IMG/VR virus record: IMGVR_UViG_3300050821_001373
Coordinates: 1 to 64,000 of that record
Source: a virus
Direction: 5' to 3' (one strand)
Length of the DNA: 64,000 bases
Shown: piece by piece, positions 46,479-55,546 of the stretch
How positions within the stretch are numbered: position 1 is the first letter of the stretch
Layout of the letters: every line of letters begins with the position of its first letter
Notes under the pieces: model-generated
Database searches by the model: none
Told to the model about the DNA's origin: nothing
Seen by the model: the letters and a program-made list of their open reading frames with translations, nothing else
Program-made: the position numbers and the translations under genes

Positions 46479-48504
46479 TGTAGGCCGAGAATGCATTCTG
46501 CGTCGTCGAGATCTGCATGTTGGTCTGACGCAGTATGGTGGTGCCGGGATTGGACCACGGGAAACCCTGATATAGCCCCGCCTTCAGATAGGCCCCGGTG
46601 TCGTTGTCCCAGAGAGCAGAGGGGCCTTTCGAGCAGATCAACGGCAGCGTCGAGCCGCGTGGCCCTGCGTTGATGGTGATCGTGTCGGTGGTGTGGTTCG
46701 TCGACCAGAACCCCTCGATTTCCACCGCATAGGTCGTGCCGACCGTCAGGGTAAACGGAGAGCCGCAATTGGTCGTGACCGGATTGCCCCCGCTCTCGCA
46801 ACATTGCGTCTGGAACTGAATCTGCCCATTCAGGCACGAGAACGTGACAAGGTCGGGCGTGCCCGGACTGCCGGCGCCGTCGTTGTAGTGGACCTGGCCG
46901 CCGTAGCACCAGTCTCCGTTATGTGTCTGATATTGCTCGAAATTGAACGTGTAATAGATCGAAAAATGCTGGCCGGGCGTAAACACCAGAGCATTATCGA
47001 TCTCGGACCGCTCCTGGATCGTGATATTTGCGTCGCTGTCGCCGGGCTGGACGATGAATCGCCACATCGTGGCGGTGTTATTGATGTTGGTCGCGCGCGC
47101 TATCGAGGGCCAGACATAGCCGCCTGATTGCGGGTGCCACGACTGCCCGAGCACGTCCGGGCCATAAGTGTTCTGGCCATAGGCATTGTTCGGCCCAGTG
47201 TAGGCATTCGGCACGTAGCTGCCAGCCATCGTGAAGCCGTCCGACGTGTTCGGTGCGAACGGGAACGTGTTGCCACCCTGACCCTGCAGGAAGGTCGCCA
47301 TCGCCACGCGGCTGGCCTGCGTCGACGGATAGAGCACCATCGTCTCAAAGCACGAATTGCTGGCGCTCTCCGAGCCCGAGGCGTTCGCGAACAGCGTCAT
47401 GCCCACGTTGGTCGAATAGGTGATGTTGCCACCGGTCGCGATGGTACCCAGGCTCACCGCGTCATAGTTCAACTGGGTGGTCGAGGTGTCGTAATCCCAG
47501 ACAGCCATCTGGCTGCGCATGCCGTTGTCAATCCGGAACTGTCCGAAGACCGGGGACCCGTTGCGCGCCGCGTTGAAATCGCTGGCCTGGTTCGAGCTCG
47601 CCGATGCCGCGCCGACGCCCCAATAGGCCACGCTGTCGAACTGCGCGCCGGCCGGGCCGTTCATGATCCAGACGCCGCCGCCGACCGAATTGGTGATGGT
47701 TAGGGTGTCGCCGGTCTGCGTGCCGGTCGGCCCGATATTGCCGGGCGCGAACGCCATCGTGCCCGTGGTGCCGGTCGGCAGCGTGTTCAGGTAGGACTGA
47801 CCGGTGCCCGAGGTGGCCGAGGCGTGCGGGATGAAACCAGCACTGTCATAGATGCCGGGGCTGGTGCCGAGTTGCGTCTGGTTGTTCGCCGTCGAGAGAC
47901 CGACCTGCGAGGCCATGGAGGCGATATTGGCCGAACCGTTCGTGATGTTGCCGGTCGTGACCCATGTCGGCAGGTTCGCCTGGCTCCATTTATAATCCAG
48001 CGTGTGCAGGTTCGCGACCATGAACAGGTGCTGCTGCGCGGTGTTGACGGTCGAGCTAAACGTCGTCGTCATCTTCGAACCCGGCTGCGGACAAACCGCG
48101 AGCAGGGAGTTCTCGTCGACAATCACCCGCGCCTTATGCCCAGCCGTAGAGGCATCCGATGCGTTGATGCCGTTGACCTGATCGACCCAGGTGTTCAGGT
48201 AGCAATAGGTGCTGGCACAGAACGTGTTGAAGCTGGCGACGTCGACCTTGCCGTTCGAGAGGAAGCCGATCGCCTGCGTCGCGCTGTCGCTCTGCCGCTG
48301 GACCGTCCCCCAACTGCCGGCATAACTGGAATTGAGCTTGTAGGCCGAAACGCCCCACGTCGCCCCGGTGTAGGTGTTGAGCAGCCCGGAGAATGACCCA
48401 CCACCCCCGCCTCCGCCGTTTACCGCAGCCTGAAAGAACGCGGCATTGACCGGCAAAGCAGCGATGATCGCTGTCAGGAGGCCGGCGAAAAGGATACGCT
48501 TCAT
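46444..48504 (-). CDS. Exported glycan-binding-like protein (arabinofuranosidase B-like)
   Basis: 686 residues. Signal peptide: MKRILFAGLLTAIIAALPVN, AxA-like site near 22. Then a Gly run (NGGGGGGGSFSG) and a domain with the AbfB catalytic-domain pattern (AYKLNSSYAGSWGTVQRQSD, AIGFLSNGKVDVASFNTFCA, CYLNTWVDQVNGINASDAS), then a lectin-like beta domain near 470-680 (FSIYYTFNFEQYQTHNGDW). I count 10 cysteines after the predicted cleavage site. Likely a surface or exported glycan-active protein; whether it is on the virion is unclear. Confidence 0.7.
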   Translation of the reverse strand: MKRILFAGLLTAIIAALPVNAAFFQAAVNGGGGGGGSFSGLLNTYTGATWGVSAYKLNSSYAGSWGTVQRQSDSATQAIGFLSNGKVDVASFNTFCASTYCYLNTWVDQVNGINASDASTAGHKARVIVDENSLLAVCPQPGSKMTTTFSSTVNTAQQHLFMVANLHTLDYKWSQANLPTWVTTGNITNGSANIASMASQVGLSTANNQTQLGTSPGIYDSAGFIPHASATSGTGQSYLNTLPTGTTGTMAFAPGNIGPTGTQTGDTLTITNSVGGGVWIMNGPAGAQFDSVAYWGVGAASASSNQASDFNAARNGSPVFGQFRIDNGMRSQMAVWDYDTSTTQLNYDAVSLGTIATGGNITYSTNVGMTLFANASGSESASNSCFETMVLYPSTQASRVAMATFLQGQGGNTFPFAPNTSDGFTMAGSYVPNAYTGPNNAYGQNTYGPDVLGQSWHPQSGGYVWPSIARATNINNTATMWRFIVQPGDSDANITIQERSEIDNALVFTPGQHFSIYYTFNFEQYQTHNGDWCYGGQVHYNDGAGSPGTPDLVTFSCLNGQIQFQTQCCESGGNPVTTNCGSPFTLTVGTTYAVEIEGFWSTNHTTDTITINAGPRGSTLPLICSKGPSALWDNDTGAYLKAGLYQGFPWSNPGTTILRQTNMQISTTQNAFSAYITTQPAEPTHP

Positions 48505-49616
48505 GGGAACACCGTCGGATTTACCGTATGAACGAATGCGTAGATTCGGTTGAACACGCGAAGCTGGCCAGCAGAGCCCAACGAACCGCCGACAGCCACG
48601 GCGAACACCGGTTCAAGGTATGTCGATCCGGAGCCAGCGCACTGCCAGCCTTGAGCCGTGGTGTTGTTCGGCGCTGAGGGAGTTCCGGTGGCCGAGCCAT
48701 TGGTTGCACCGTTATAATAATTGGTAAGGGTGGTGCCACTGAGATCACCCGCAAATAGGCCGGAAGCCGTGCCGGCGGTGCCGGTAGCGAAGCCAACGCC
48801 GTTAATCGCACCGCCCATGCCGCCGCCGAACGAAAACACCTGCATGTTGATATCAAACGAAGGCGCCGCCTCGCCGATCGGGCAGTTGTTATCGGCCGTT
48901 GCACCACCCAGCGTGCCGGCCATCAGCATGGCGCTCGACGTCTTGTAATTGGTCGCCGTCGAGTAATTCAGGCCGGTGTTGAGCGTGGCGTTACCGGTGG
49001 GGGTATAGCTCGTGTTGGTCGTGAACGTCGCGGTGCCGGTGATCGTGGCGCTGGTGGCCGTGATGATGTCCTTGAGCGCCGCGGCCGTGCTGTCGGTGGC
49101 GTGGATATACAGCCGGTCCAGCTTGGCGAAGTCGCCATCAGTGACCATACCGCAGATCATCGTCTGATAGGCAGTGGTGTAGGCCGTGGTAATACCAGAC
49201 AGGAACGCGGCAGACTCCGTACAACCGCTGCCACTCGCCGCGATCGTCAGCGTGAACGCCGATCCGCAGTTAGCCACTGTGGTTGTACTGTCAGTGACCT
49301 TGACTTGAATGCTGGGGAACGTTCCGGAGACGGATGGGGTGCCTGAAATGATGCCGGTCGAGGAGCTGATTGAAAGCCCGGTCGGTAGCGACCCGGTCTC
49401 CGAGAACGTGTAAGCTGGCGTTCCGCCCGAGGCGCTGGGCGTCGCGCCGGTGTAGAGAGTGCCCTGCGTTCCCGAGGTGACTGGCGTATAGGAACAGGAC
49501 AGCGCTCCGCTTGAGATCTTGGTCGGGTTGCTCCAGCCATCAAGAGAGCCGTTCCAGCCAGCGTGCGCACCGATGCAGGTGAACGATAGCAGGCCAGCGA
49601 TTAGCAGTTTTTTCAT
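48501..49616 (-). CDS. Exported Ig-like-domain protein
   Basis: 371 residues. MKKLLIAGLLSFTCIGAHAG is a signal peptide with an AHA site. Residues about 45-130 carry a putative-Ig pattern (GSLPTGLSISSSTGIISGTP then FPSIQVKVTDS). The rest is beta-rich and Gly/Ala/Thr-rich. Six cysteines in the mature part. Overlaps the next gene's start by 4 bases. Confidence 0.65.
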   Translation of the reverse strand: MKKLLIAGLLSFTCIGAHAGWNGSLDGWSNPTKISSGALSCSYTPVTSGTQGTLYTGATPSASGGTPAYTFSETGSLPTGLSISSSTGIISGTPSVSGTFPSIQVKVTDSTTTVANCGSAFTLTIAASGSGCTESAAFLSGITTAYTTAYQTMICGMVTDGDFAKLDRLYIHATDSTAAALKDIITATSATITGTATFTTNTSYTPTGNATLNTGLNYSTATNYKTSSAMLMAGTLGGATADNNCPIGEAAPSFDINMQVFSFGGGMGGAINGVGFATGTAGTASGLFAGDLSGTTLTNYYNGATNGSATGTPSAPNNTTAQGWQCAGSGSTYLEPVFAVAVGGSLGSAGQLRVFNRIYAFVHTVNPTVFP

Positions 49617-50200
49617 TGAGTCTGTACCAGCGCGGTCCCGTTCCAGAAATATTCGCTCTTTGCACCTGACAGAATAGGCAAGTTGATGCCTGTTCCAGTG
49701 ACAGTGAGTAGGATAGTGCCAAGAAGCGACGGCGGCCCGATAACCTTGAGTTGATATCCGGGGTAGAGATTCGTTGTAGACACCGACATCGTCAACGTGT
49801 TCCCGATGAGGACAGTGCCGGTTAGTTGCCAGATCGGCGCACTCACCAGCGGTGTCACGTTGATAGTGCCGGACGTGGCCGAGCTAGTGGTAGGGACACC
49901 CAACGAGAAGTGCTGCCAAGCGTTGGCGATGCACTTGGCATTATTGGCCCCGCCGCCCAGGTCGGTGACATAGGCTACCGAGCCGTAGGGAGTGGTAGTA
50001 CCGTTGCATGTCGGAAGGGTGGCAACGGTGAATGAACCGACGAAATTTCCTGGAGTAACGCTGCATGTGGTCGTGCAGCCGTTGACCGAGCTAACACCAC
50101 CCCCGCCTCCACCCCAATCGGCCTTGGCTACAATGAAGGGAGTACCAAAAACAGCGCCAGATAGAACTGCTATCAGCGGCCAGTTGTGCGGCTTTACCAC
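49613..50200 (-). CDS. Small exported protein with Gly run
   Basis: 195 residues from GTG (GGGGG upstream). Hydrophobic WPLIAVLSGAVFGTPFIVAK then ADWGGGGGGVSS: a signal peptide with likely AKA cleavage, a short Gly run, then beta-rich sequence (LTMSVSTTNLYPGYQLKVIG). Four cysteines in the mature part. Could be an adapter for the larger exported proteins. Confidence 0.6.
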   Translation of the reverse strand: MVKPHNWPLIAVLSGAVFGTPFIVAKADWGGGGGGVSSVNGCTTTCSVTPGNFVGSFTVATLPTCNGTTTPYGSVAYVTDLGGGANNAKCIANAWQHFSLGVPTTSSATSGTINVTPLVSAPIWQLTGTVLIGNTLTMSVSTTNLYPGYQLKVIGPPSLLGTILLTVTGTGINLPILSGAKSEYFWNGTALVQTQ

Positions 50201-50226
50201 GATAACCCCCGTTGTTCAGGGTGCTA

Positions 50227-52167
50227 CTAAAACCAGGTACATGACCACTTATGTCCAGTTGTAGCAGCAACCACAGATAGTGCCGTGTTCATACCAAATC
50301 CTTGAGGAGTGGTAAAGGAACCCGGTGAAGCAAAGGTTGTGGCAGTCGCAGCTTGCAGGGGATACGATGCCGCAGTGTTGGCGGCAGCGGTGGTGGTGAA
50401 CGAAATCCACAGCGGCTCCGTCGTATCAATGTTGACGATTGTAAAGCCGTGCAGCGTGGTCTGGGCGGTAAAGGCGTTCTGCGCCGTGCCGCCCGTGGTG
50501 ATCGTACCGGAGCAGTTGGTCGGGGTGACGTTGGATGGGCCCGCCTGCTGCACAACAATCTGACGTCCGGACGTGTCCGTCGAGATCGAGCGCGCGTTGG
50601 TACCATCCGAGCCGGCTGTCAGGACGGGATTCCCCGATACCGCCGAGCCGGATGCAGCGTTGCCCTTGACGGCAACAGCAGCCTGATCCGATGCGATCAC
50701 CACCGGGGATGAGTTGGCTGAGGTCGCCGAACCGTTCGCATTGGTGTTCTTGACGTTGACGAACAGAGAACCGGTGTTGTCGCACTGCAAGACGCCGGCC
50801 TTGCCAGTGGTCAGCACCGCATAGCTGCTGATGAACAGACAGCCGGTCGGCGTGATGCTGGTGGTGCCCTGGGTGAACGCGGCTTGGTCGGCAAGCGCCG
50901 TACCGCCCGATCCAGCGCCAGCTTTGATGTTCACCAACAGGTTGCCGTTGGCGTCCATCTGGAGCGGCGAGACGTTGCCCGAGGTGATCGTTGTCGGGGT
51001 CGTGTTGAATTGACCCAACGACAATTGGCCGTTGGTCGGGGTAGCGCCATTCTGGGTCGATGCGACAAGGCCCCATGCCGCAAGCGCAGACGGGACCACG
51101 GTTGCGTTGAGATTCGCCGCAGTGGCCTGTGCAGCCGTAACCGTTCCGGACACCGGCTGTGTCACGGCAGACCCGTCAGTACGGAGTGCACCGGCCGTGG
51201 TCAGGCTGAGCGAGTTGGTCTGCGCCGTGGTATAGGTCGGGGCCGCGGTCGTGACGGCACCGAGCGCGAGATTTCCGGTTTGCCCGGACGTGGTCGAGCC
51301 CAATGCCGCATTGGTTGGCTGGTTCGCCGAGGTCGCTGCGCCGGTCGGGAGCGGGAGGGCCGCAGCGGAAATCGGGAAGGTCTGGCTGGTGCCGGGGCCG
51401 ACAAACAGCGGGCTCGCCGCAGAGCCGATTTCCGTCCCGGCATTGTTGCGCAAATTGACGTGGCCTCCTCGCGCGCTCGTCATGCGCTGCATGGCCTGCG
51501 TGCCCGAGGTCAGCGTGGTAAGGCCGTCGTTGAACACACCGCCATAGGGTGCGAATACCGAGGCGCCCGCAGTGAATGCAGCCTGGTCCGTGCCGCTGGC
51601 GCCAGATCCACTGCAATTGGCGCAGTTGATGTATGCGAGGCCTCCCAAGACCTTCAGCATCGAGATCGTGCCGGCCGCCGTTCCGTCTACGGTGCCACCC
51701 ACCAGAACAGGCGGGTTTGCCGCGGCGCTTCCGACCGCAGTCGGCCCGAATACTGCACCGCCGCCACCGCCACCGCCTCCGCCACTTCCGGACCATGCAA
51801 CCGGGCCATGACCCGATGCAAACGTGATACGGAGCGTCGTGGTGCCAGTCGCAGTAATCGCAGCGAGGTAGTTGCCGGGATTGAGCTGCAACGTGGTGCA
51901 GAACCCGCCGGAGAACGACATGCCATTGGTCGTTGCCGTCACAGTTGACGGGCCGATCGCAACGAAGGCTTCCACCGTGCCGATGTTGCAAACCAGAGCC
52001 TGAAGCGCGTTGTTCGCGTTCGTCGGGGCCGAGCTCGATGACGTCGCGCTGATCGTCGCCGTAGACGTCGCGGTGATCGGTCGGAAGCCGCCCGGGGTAT
52101 CGGCATAGCTCGATACCGGGAAGAGGATGGAGATCGCCAGGGCGAGCGCGATACGGTGCTTGAGCAT
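50227..52167 (-). CDS. Large exported fibre-like protein
   Basis: 646 residues. Signal peptide MLKHRIALALAISILFPVSS with a YADT site. Residues about 25-115 form a beta domain (ALQALVCNIGTVEAFVAIGP). A Gly run (SGSGGGGGGGGGAV) near 135 precedes Ala/Thr/Gly-rich repeats typical of phage fibres (LPLPTGAATSANQPTNAALG, repeated GNLLVNIK and SLFVNVK blocks). Eight cysteines in the mature part. It follows the capsid genes, so it could be a decoration or receptor-binding component. Confidence 0.7.
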   Translation of the reverse strand: MLKHRIALALAISILFPVSSYADTPGGFRPITATSTATISATSSSSAPTNANNALQALVCNIGTVEAFVAIGPSTVTATTNGMSFSGGFCTTLQLNPGNYLAAITATGTTTLRITFASGHGPVAWSGSGGGGGGGGGAVFGPTAVGSAAANPPVLVGGTVDGTAAGTISMLKVLGGLAYINCANCSGSGASGTDQAAFTAGASVFAPYGGVFNDGLTTLTSGTQAMQRMTSARGGHVNLRNNAGTEIGSAASPLFVGPGTSQTFPISAAALPLPTGAATSANQPTNAALGSTTSGQTGNLALGAVTTAAPTYTTAQTNSLSLTTAGALRTDGSAVTQPVSGTVTAAQATAANLNATVVPSALAAWGLVASTQNGATPTNGQLSLGQFNTTPTTITSGNVSPLQMDANGNLLVNIKAGAGSGGTALADQAAFTQGTTSITPTGCLFISSYAVLTTGKAGVLQCDNTGSLFVNVKNTNANGSATSANSSPVVIASDQAAVAVKGNAASGSAVSGNPVLTAGSDGTNARSISTDTSGRQIVVQQAGPSNVTPTNCSGTITTGGTAQNAFTAQTTLHGFTIVNIDTTEPLWISFTTTAAANTAASYPLQAATATTFASPGSFTTPQGFGMNTALSVVAATTGHKWSCTWF

Positions 52168-52216
52168 GGAGCCTCTCTAAAAAGAAAGGCGCCCGGAGGC
52201 GCCAATTTCTCCGGAC

Positions 52217-52414
52217 CTAGTCTTTGCCAAGATCCGGGTATTTTTCACGGACCTTGGCCCGGACTTTGGCCTTGAGTTCCGAGGTGCCGAACTCGCTCAC
52301 TCTTCCCAGAGCGGCCTTCGCGTGAGATCGATCGTATACCGGATAAGACCTATCCGGTCCGGCGAAATCACTGTCTGGCAGATCGTTCCGGGTTTCGGCG
52401 GTCAGCTTCGCCAT
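52217..52414 (-). CDS. DUF6582-like small protein
   Basis: 65 residues: KLTAETRNDLPDSDFAGPDR, then YPVYDRSHAKAALGRVSEFG and KVRAKVREKYPDLGKD. This 'LPxxxFAxPxRxYPIxDxxHAxxA' pattern is a small protein common beside phage capsid genes. The role is unknown. Confidence 0.7.
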   Translation of the reverse strand: MAKLTAETRNDLPDSDFAGPDRSYPVYDRSHAKAALGRVSEFGTSELKAKVRAKVREKYPDLGKD

Positions 52415-52415
52415 G

Positions 52416-52682
52416 TTACGGCTTTGCGGCTTCCGTGTTCTGGCCCGGCGACGCGGCCGAGCTGAACGGGGACTTGTCCGAGCCTACACGTCCACCGCTG
52501 GCCCGGCGCGGCTTCTTGTCCATCCGAGCCTTGGGCTTGCCGCCCTCCGGCATCGCGACTTCCTTCTTGACCGAGCCGCCCCGCTTCTTTTCCATGGCCT
52601 CTTTGACCACGTTCGAACCGGCACCGGAGTAGACTTCTCCACCCTTGGCCTTGCAGGACTTCATATGGCGCGCGCGTGACAT
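52416..52682 (-). CDS. Small basic capsid-region protein
   Basis: 88 residues from ATG 52680-52682 (AAAGG upstream). Lys/Arg/Gly-rich throughout (MKSCKAKGGEVYSGAGSNVV, GGSVKKEVAMPEGGKPKARM). Similar in character to 12170-12352 and probably a DNA-binding or virion-packing accessory. Confidence 0.55.
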   Translation of the reverse strand: MSRARHMKSCKAKGGEVYSGAGSNVVKEAMEKKRGGSVKKEVAMPEGGKPKARMDKKPRRASGGRVGSDKSPFSSAASPGQNTEAAKP

Positions 52683-52698
52683 CAAATGACCTTTCAGG

Positions 52699-53415
52699 TT
52701 ACATCGCGCTGGCGGCGCGGAGCGTGGAGGCGAGGATATAATCCGTGGTCATGGCGTTGATCGCAGCCGTGCCATTGCTGACAGCCATGGTGACGTTCAA
52801 AGCTGCGGTCGGAACGTTCGTGACTGGGAGCGAACCGACCAAGCTGTTGTTGAAGTATACAGCAACTGTGCCGCCAGTGTAGTGCATGCCAGCATTGACA
52901 AAGGTCGTATTCGCCAGCGTTCCGATATTGATCGTCGAGGTAGCAGACGCTTTTGTCACCTTCGCAGTAAGCGTGGTGCTCGCCGCCGACTTCTGTATGT
53001 AGAAGCCATTCGTGATAGCACTGAACGGCGTCGCATCTGCGATCAGGCCGATTACAAACGCGGCATTCGTAGCGTTCGTAAGCTGGAAGCGAGTCTTGAT
53101 CCAGCAGTCCTGGTTCGGCGTGATAATAAACGACGTTGCCCTGAGCTGCAGAATGTTCGAGTCGTTATTTGCCGCGGTCGTGTTCTGGATTAACTGACCG
53201 CCGTCGCCACCGGCAACGAGCGCGGAGGTTCCGCCGCCCGTTCCAGTCGCAACCCAAGTGGCAGCACCAGCCGCACCAACGATGTACGAATCGAAGTCAT
53301 CGAAGAATGTGTGCATCAGCGACGGGTCAGGCGCTACATACTGCGACGTAACCGTGCCGACGCTGGCGTTGTTCACCCCATTGGGGTAGCTTGTAGCCGA
53401 GTAACCGTTGGGCAT
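52699..53415 (-). CDS. Putative capsid decoration or head protein
   Basis: 238 residues, all beta: HTFFDDFDSYIVGAAGAATW, LRATSFIITPNQDCWIKTRF, MHYTGGTVAVYFNNSLVGSL. This resembles a concanavalin-type jelly roll. No signal peptide. It starts 12 bases after the major capsid gene. Confidence 0.6.
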   Translation of the reverse strand: MPNGYSATSYPNGVNNASVGTVTSQYVAPDPSLMHTFFDDFDSYIVGAAGAATWVATGTGGGTSALVAGGDGGQLIQNTTAANNDSNILQLRATSFIITPNQDCWIKTRFQLTNATNAAFVIGLIADATPFSAITNGFYIQKSAASTTLTAKVTKASATSTINIGTLANTTFVNAGMHYTGGTVAVYFNNSLVGSLPVTNVPTAALNVTMAVSNGTAAINAMTTDYILASTLRAASAM

Positions 53416-53427
53416 GTACGGCTCCTA

Positions 53428-54342
53428 TTACGAGGTCGGGTTGGAGCCGTACAGCGCGCGGGGCTCATTATACGAGTAGCTATTACGCTCGTAGCCCTTG
53501 ACGAGAAGGTTGTCGGTCGAGAACTCGACCGAGAGGTCCGACTCATACGGTACGCGGTTCATATAGACCAGACCGTCCTGATTGGTCTGGAGGAACCACG
53601 AGAACTGCGACGTGAGATAGTTCCAGACGAGATAGCCGTCCGGGACGCCGCCCTGAGTGGACAGGATCGCGTTGACATCGTTGTTGCCGGTGCCGGGCCG
53701 CAGCTCGGTCTTGAGCAGGCGGATGGCAGTGGGCTCGAGTTGCGGCGGAATGATGAGCCGGCGCGGCTTGGCGTTCATGCGCTGGTTGGCGTTGTCGCGG
53801 AAGTTCGCGTTGATCGCCACCTGGGCATTGAGCAGCGAGGTCTCGTTCAGGGACGCCGCAGGAGATGCGAGGTTCGAGAACGTGCCGCTGTCCACCGGAT
53901 GTGCCGTGGAAAGGAGTGCCTGACCGTCGCCGCCGATCGCGTTGTTGTAGACCGTGGCGCTGTTGAACACGTCGGCCGCAAACGCCTCATTGGTACGATA
54001 GAAGGCCTCGTTGAGGCCCATCACGGCCGGGCCAAACTCGGTCTTGTAGAGGTTGTCGTCGATGGCCTTCCGTGTAATCGCGAACAGGACAGCCAGCTCG
54101 TTGTGAGTCTGGTTGTACGTGTAGCGCTGACCGGAGGCGTTGTCCGCCTGGGTAGGCGCGCCTTCCTGCTTCACATAGGCCTGCGCCAGGTAGCGCATGC
54201 TGGTCGACTGTTCGAGCGCCATGTTCGACTTGCGCTCTTTGAAGATCTGCTTGCGGACGGCCGGGAGCTGATCGTACTTTCCCGTAACGGACCAGAGGCC
54301 GGGGAGAAGCAGATTGCGGATTGAACTGAGAGCAATAGGCAT
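53428..54342 (-). CDS. Major capsid protein (HK97-like, gpT-type)
   Basis: 304 residues. The N-arm-like start (MPIALSSIRNLLLPGLWSVT) is followed by an E-loop/spine region (RYTYNQTHNELAVLFAITRK, AIDDNLYKTEFGPAVMGLNE, AFYRTNEAFAADVFNSATVY) and a P-domain end (RRLIIPPQLEPTAIRLLKTE). The pattern is closest to the Mu gpT-like major head proteins. No cysteine is present, unlike the exported neighbours. It is about 39 kb from the portal gene on this map. Confidence 0.75.
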   Translation of the reverse strand: MPIALSSIRNLLLPGLWSVTGKYDQLPAVRKQIFKERKSNMALEQSTSMRYLAQAYVKQEGAPTQADNASGQRYTYNQTHNELAVLFAITRKAIDDNLYKTEFGPAVMGLNEAFYRTNEAFAADVFNSATVYNNAIGGDGQALLSTAHPVDSGTFSNLASPAASLNETSLLNAQVAINANFRDNANQRMNAKPRRLIIPPQLEPTAIRLLKTELRPGTGNNDVNAILSTQGGVPDGYLVWNYLTSQFSWFLQTNQDGLVYMNRVPYESDLSVEFSTDNLLVKGYERNSYSYNEPRALYGSNPTS

Positions 54343-54355
54343 TGATCAAATCCCC

Positions 54356-54949
54356 TTAGACGATGCCGGTGAGGGACTTGCGATCCCAGTTGTTCGCAGT
54401 CACGATCACCCGGTTGTTCGCCGAGGTGTTGTCCGTGCCGTCGGTGCCCGGAGGCGCGAAGTCGGAGTAAAGCCCGACGATGCGGAAGGGCAACGTGTTG
54501 GTGGTGCTGATCGTGGTCTGGCTGACCGAGGAAGTGGCAAAGCCGGTCGTGGCGTTCGGCGTGCCGGCGAGGAAGTTGATGTTCGCCTGGATATCCGAGA
54601 ACACGATGGCCGAATTGTCCGACTGGACGACGAACATGCTCTGCGGGTCATCGCAGATGTACGCCTTCACCGGGCCACTGGCGCCGGAGCCGGGATAATT
54701 GGGGGCCCAGACACGGCGGCCGATCGCGGTCGACAGATATTCGCATCCGTAAAAGATGCCGTCGATCTGCGTGGTGCCGGGAGCTGAAGCAGAGACGAAG
54801 CCAGATCCCTGCGACGTGATCGGGTCGCCGTAGCCGACGGCCGCGGTGTCGGTGCTGGCGATGAGGCGGGTGGTGAGGCCTGCGGTGGGCGAACCACCTT
54901 CAAGGCGACCGAAATACTGGAAGCCGTTGGGAGATAACGTATTAGCCAC
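54356..54949 (-). CDS. Capsid-operon structural protein, first gene
   Basis: 197 residues from GTG (AAGGA 11 bases upstream). MANTLSPNGFQYFGRLEGGS, then IDGIFYGCEYLSTAIGRRVW and MFVVQSDNSAIVFSDIQANI. It belongs to a conserved family usually encoded directly before a major capsid protein, probably a head-stabilising or decoration subunit. Confidence 0.7.
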   Translation of the reverse strand: MANTLSPNGFQYFGRLEGGSPTAGLTTRLIASTDTAAVGYGDPITSQGSGFVSASAPGTTQIDGIFYGCEYLSTAIGRRVWAPNYPGSGASGPVKAYICDDPQSMFVVQSDNSAIVFSDIQANINFLAGTPNATTGFATSSVSQTTISTTNTLPFRIVGLYSDFAPPGTDGTDNTSANNRVIVTANNWDRKSLTGIV

Positions 54950-55041
54950 GCTAATAGCATCCTTTTGCGGACCCTATTCCCGCGAGCCTCGCGGTTAGGG
55001 CGAAAAGGACGGCAGCGCGCCACCCAATGAATTTAGATGAT

Positions 55042-55070
55042 CGCTATCACACGGAATATGGTATTGTCAA
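55042..55070 (-). promoter_or_regulatory. Candidate promoter for the capsid operon
   Basis: Minus-strand TTGACA (55065-55070) with a 17-base spacer to a weak ATAGCG (55042-55047), 93 bases before the capsid-operon GTG. A CCGCGAG/CTCGCGG hairpin lies in the same gap, 54.95-55.02 kb. Confidence 0.4.
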
Positions 55071-55094
55071 ATGGCTCCAAACGAGGAGGACGGA

Positions 55095-55271
55095 ATGACG
55101 AAACAACCGAAATCTGCACCGAAGCCACCCGCTGGCTGGGGCGCTGCTGCGTGCTGCCCGATGGTGGATCACAGCGGCCGCGTCACGAACGTCGAGAAGC
55201 GCCGCTATCGGATCGTCTATCAGCGGCGCATCACGCTCGACGAGGCCATTGAGCAGGGGTTGTTCCCATGA
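55095..55271 (+). CDS. Small basic protein, plus-strand cassette
   Basis: 58 residues from ATG 55095-55097 (GAGGAGG upstream). KQPKSAPKPPAGWGAAACCP then VEKRRYRIVYQRRITLDEAI. Function unknown; first of three overlapping plus-strand genes. Confidence 0.6.
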   Translation: MTKQPKSAPKPPAGWGAAACCPMVDHSGRVTNVEKRRYRIVYQRRITLDEAIEQGLFP

Positions 55272-55546
55272 CGACGCGCCGTGGCTTCATCACCGGCCTG
55301 ATCTCGTTCGTGGCCGCGCCGGCCATCGTGCGCGCGGAAAGCTTGATGAAGCTTCCACGTCCCCGCGTCGAACTGCTGGAGCCCTATGGCCGCAGTCCAG
55401 TGCTGGCCGCCTTGCAGAACTTGAGGGACGCGGAGGAAGCCCTGTACATCAGCACCGCGATCCCGATGGCGGAATGGCGGTTGATGAACCAGGCACGCCC
55501 AGAGTTTGACGGTTTCATTGATATACCATTCAGGACCATCTCATGA
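55268..55546 (+). CDS. Tat-signal-bearing small protein
   Basis: 92 residues. MTTRRGFITGLISFVAAPAI then VRAES is a twin-arginine signal (TRRGFI) with an ARA-like site near 23. The mature part has a helical and a beta segment (RVELLEPYGRSPVLAALQNL). This family recurs in rhizobial-type phages; its folded export via Tat suggests a cofactor or a folded periplasmic protein. Confidence 0.7.
   Translation: MTTRRGFITGLISFVAAPAIVRAESLMKLPRPRVELLEPYGRSPVLAALQNLRDAEEALYISTAIPMAEWRLMNQARPEFDGFIDIPFRTIS

Noticed and set aside
53311-54324. 337-codon plus-strand ORF
   Set aside because: It is exactly antisense to the capsid gene; Arg/Val/Gly-rich composition, no ribosome site and no family pattern.
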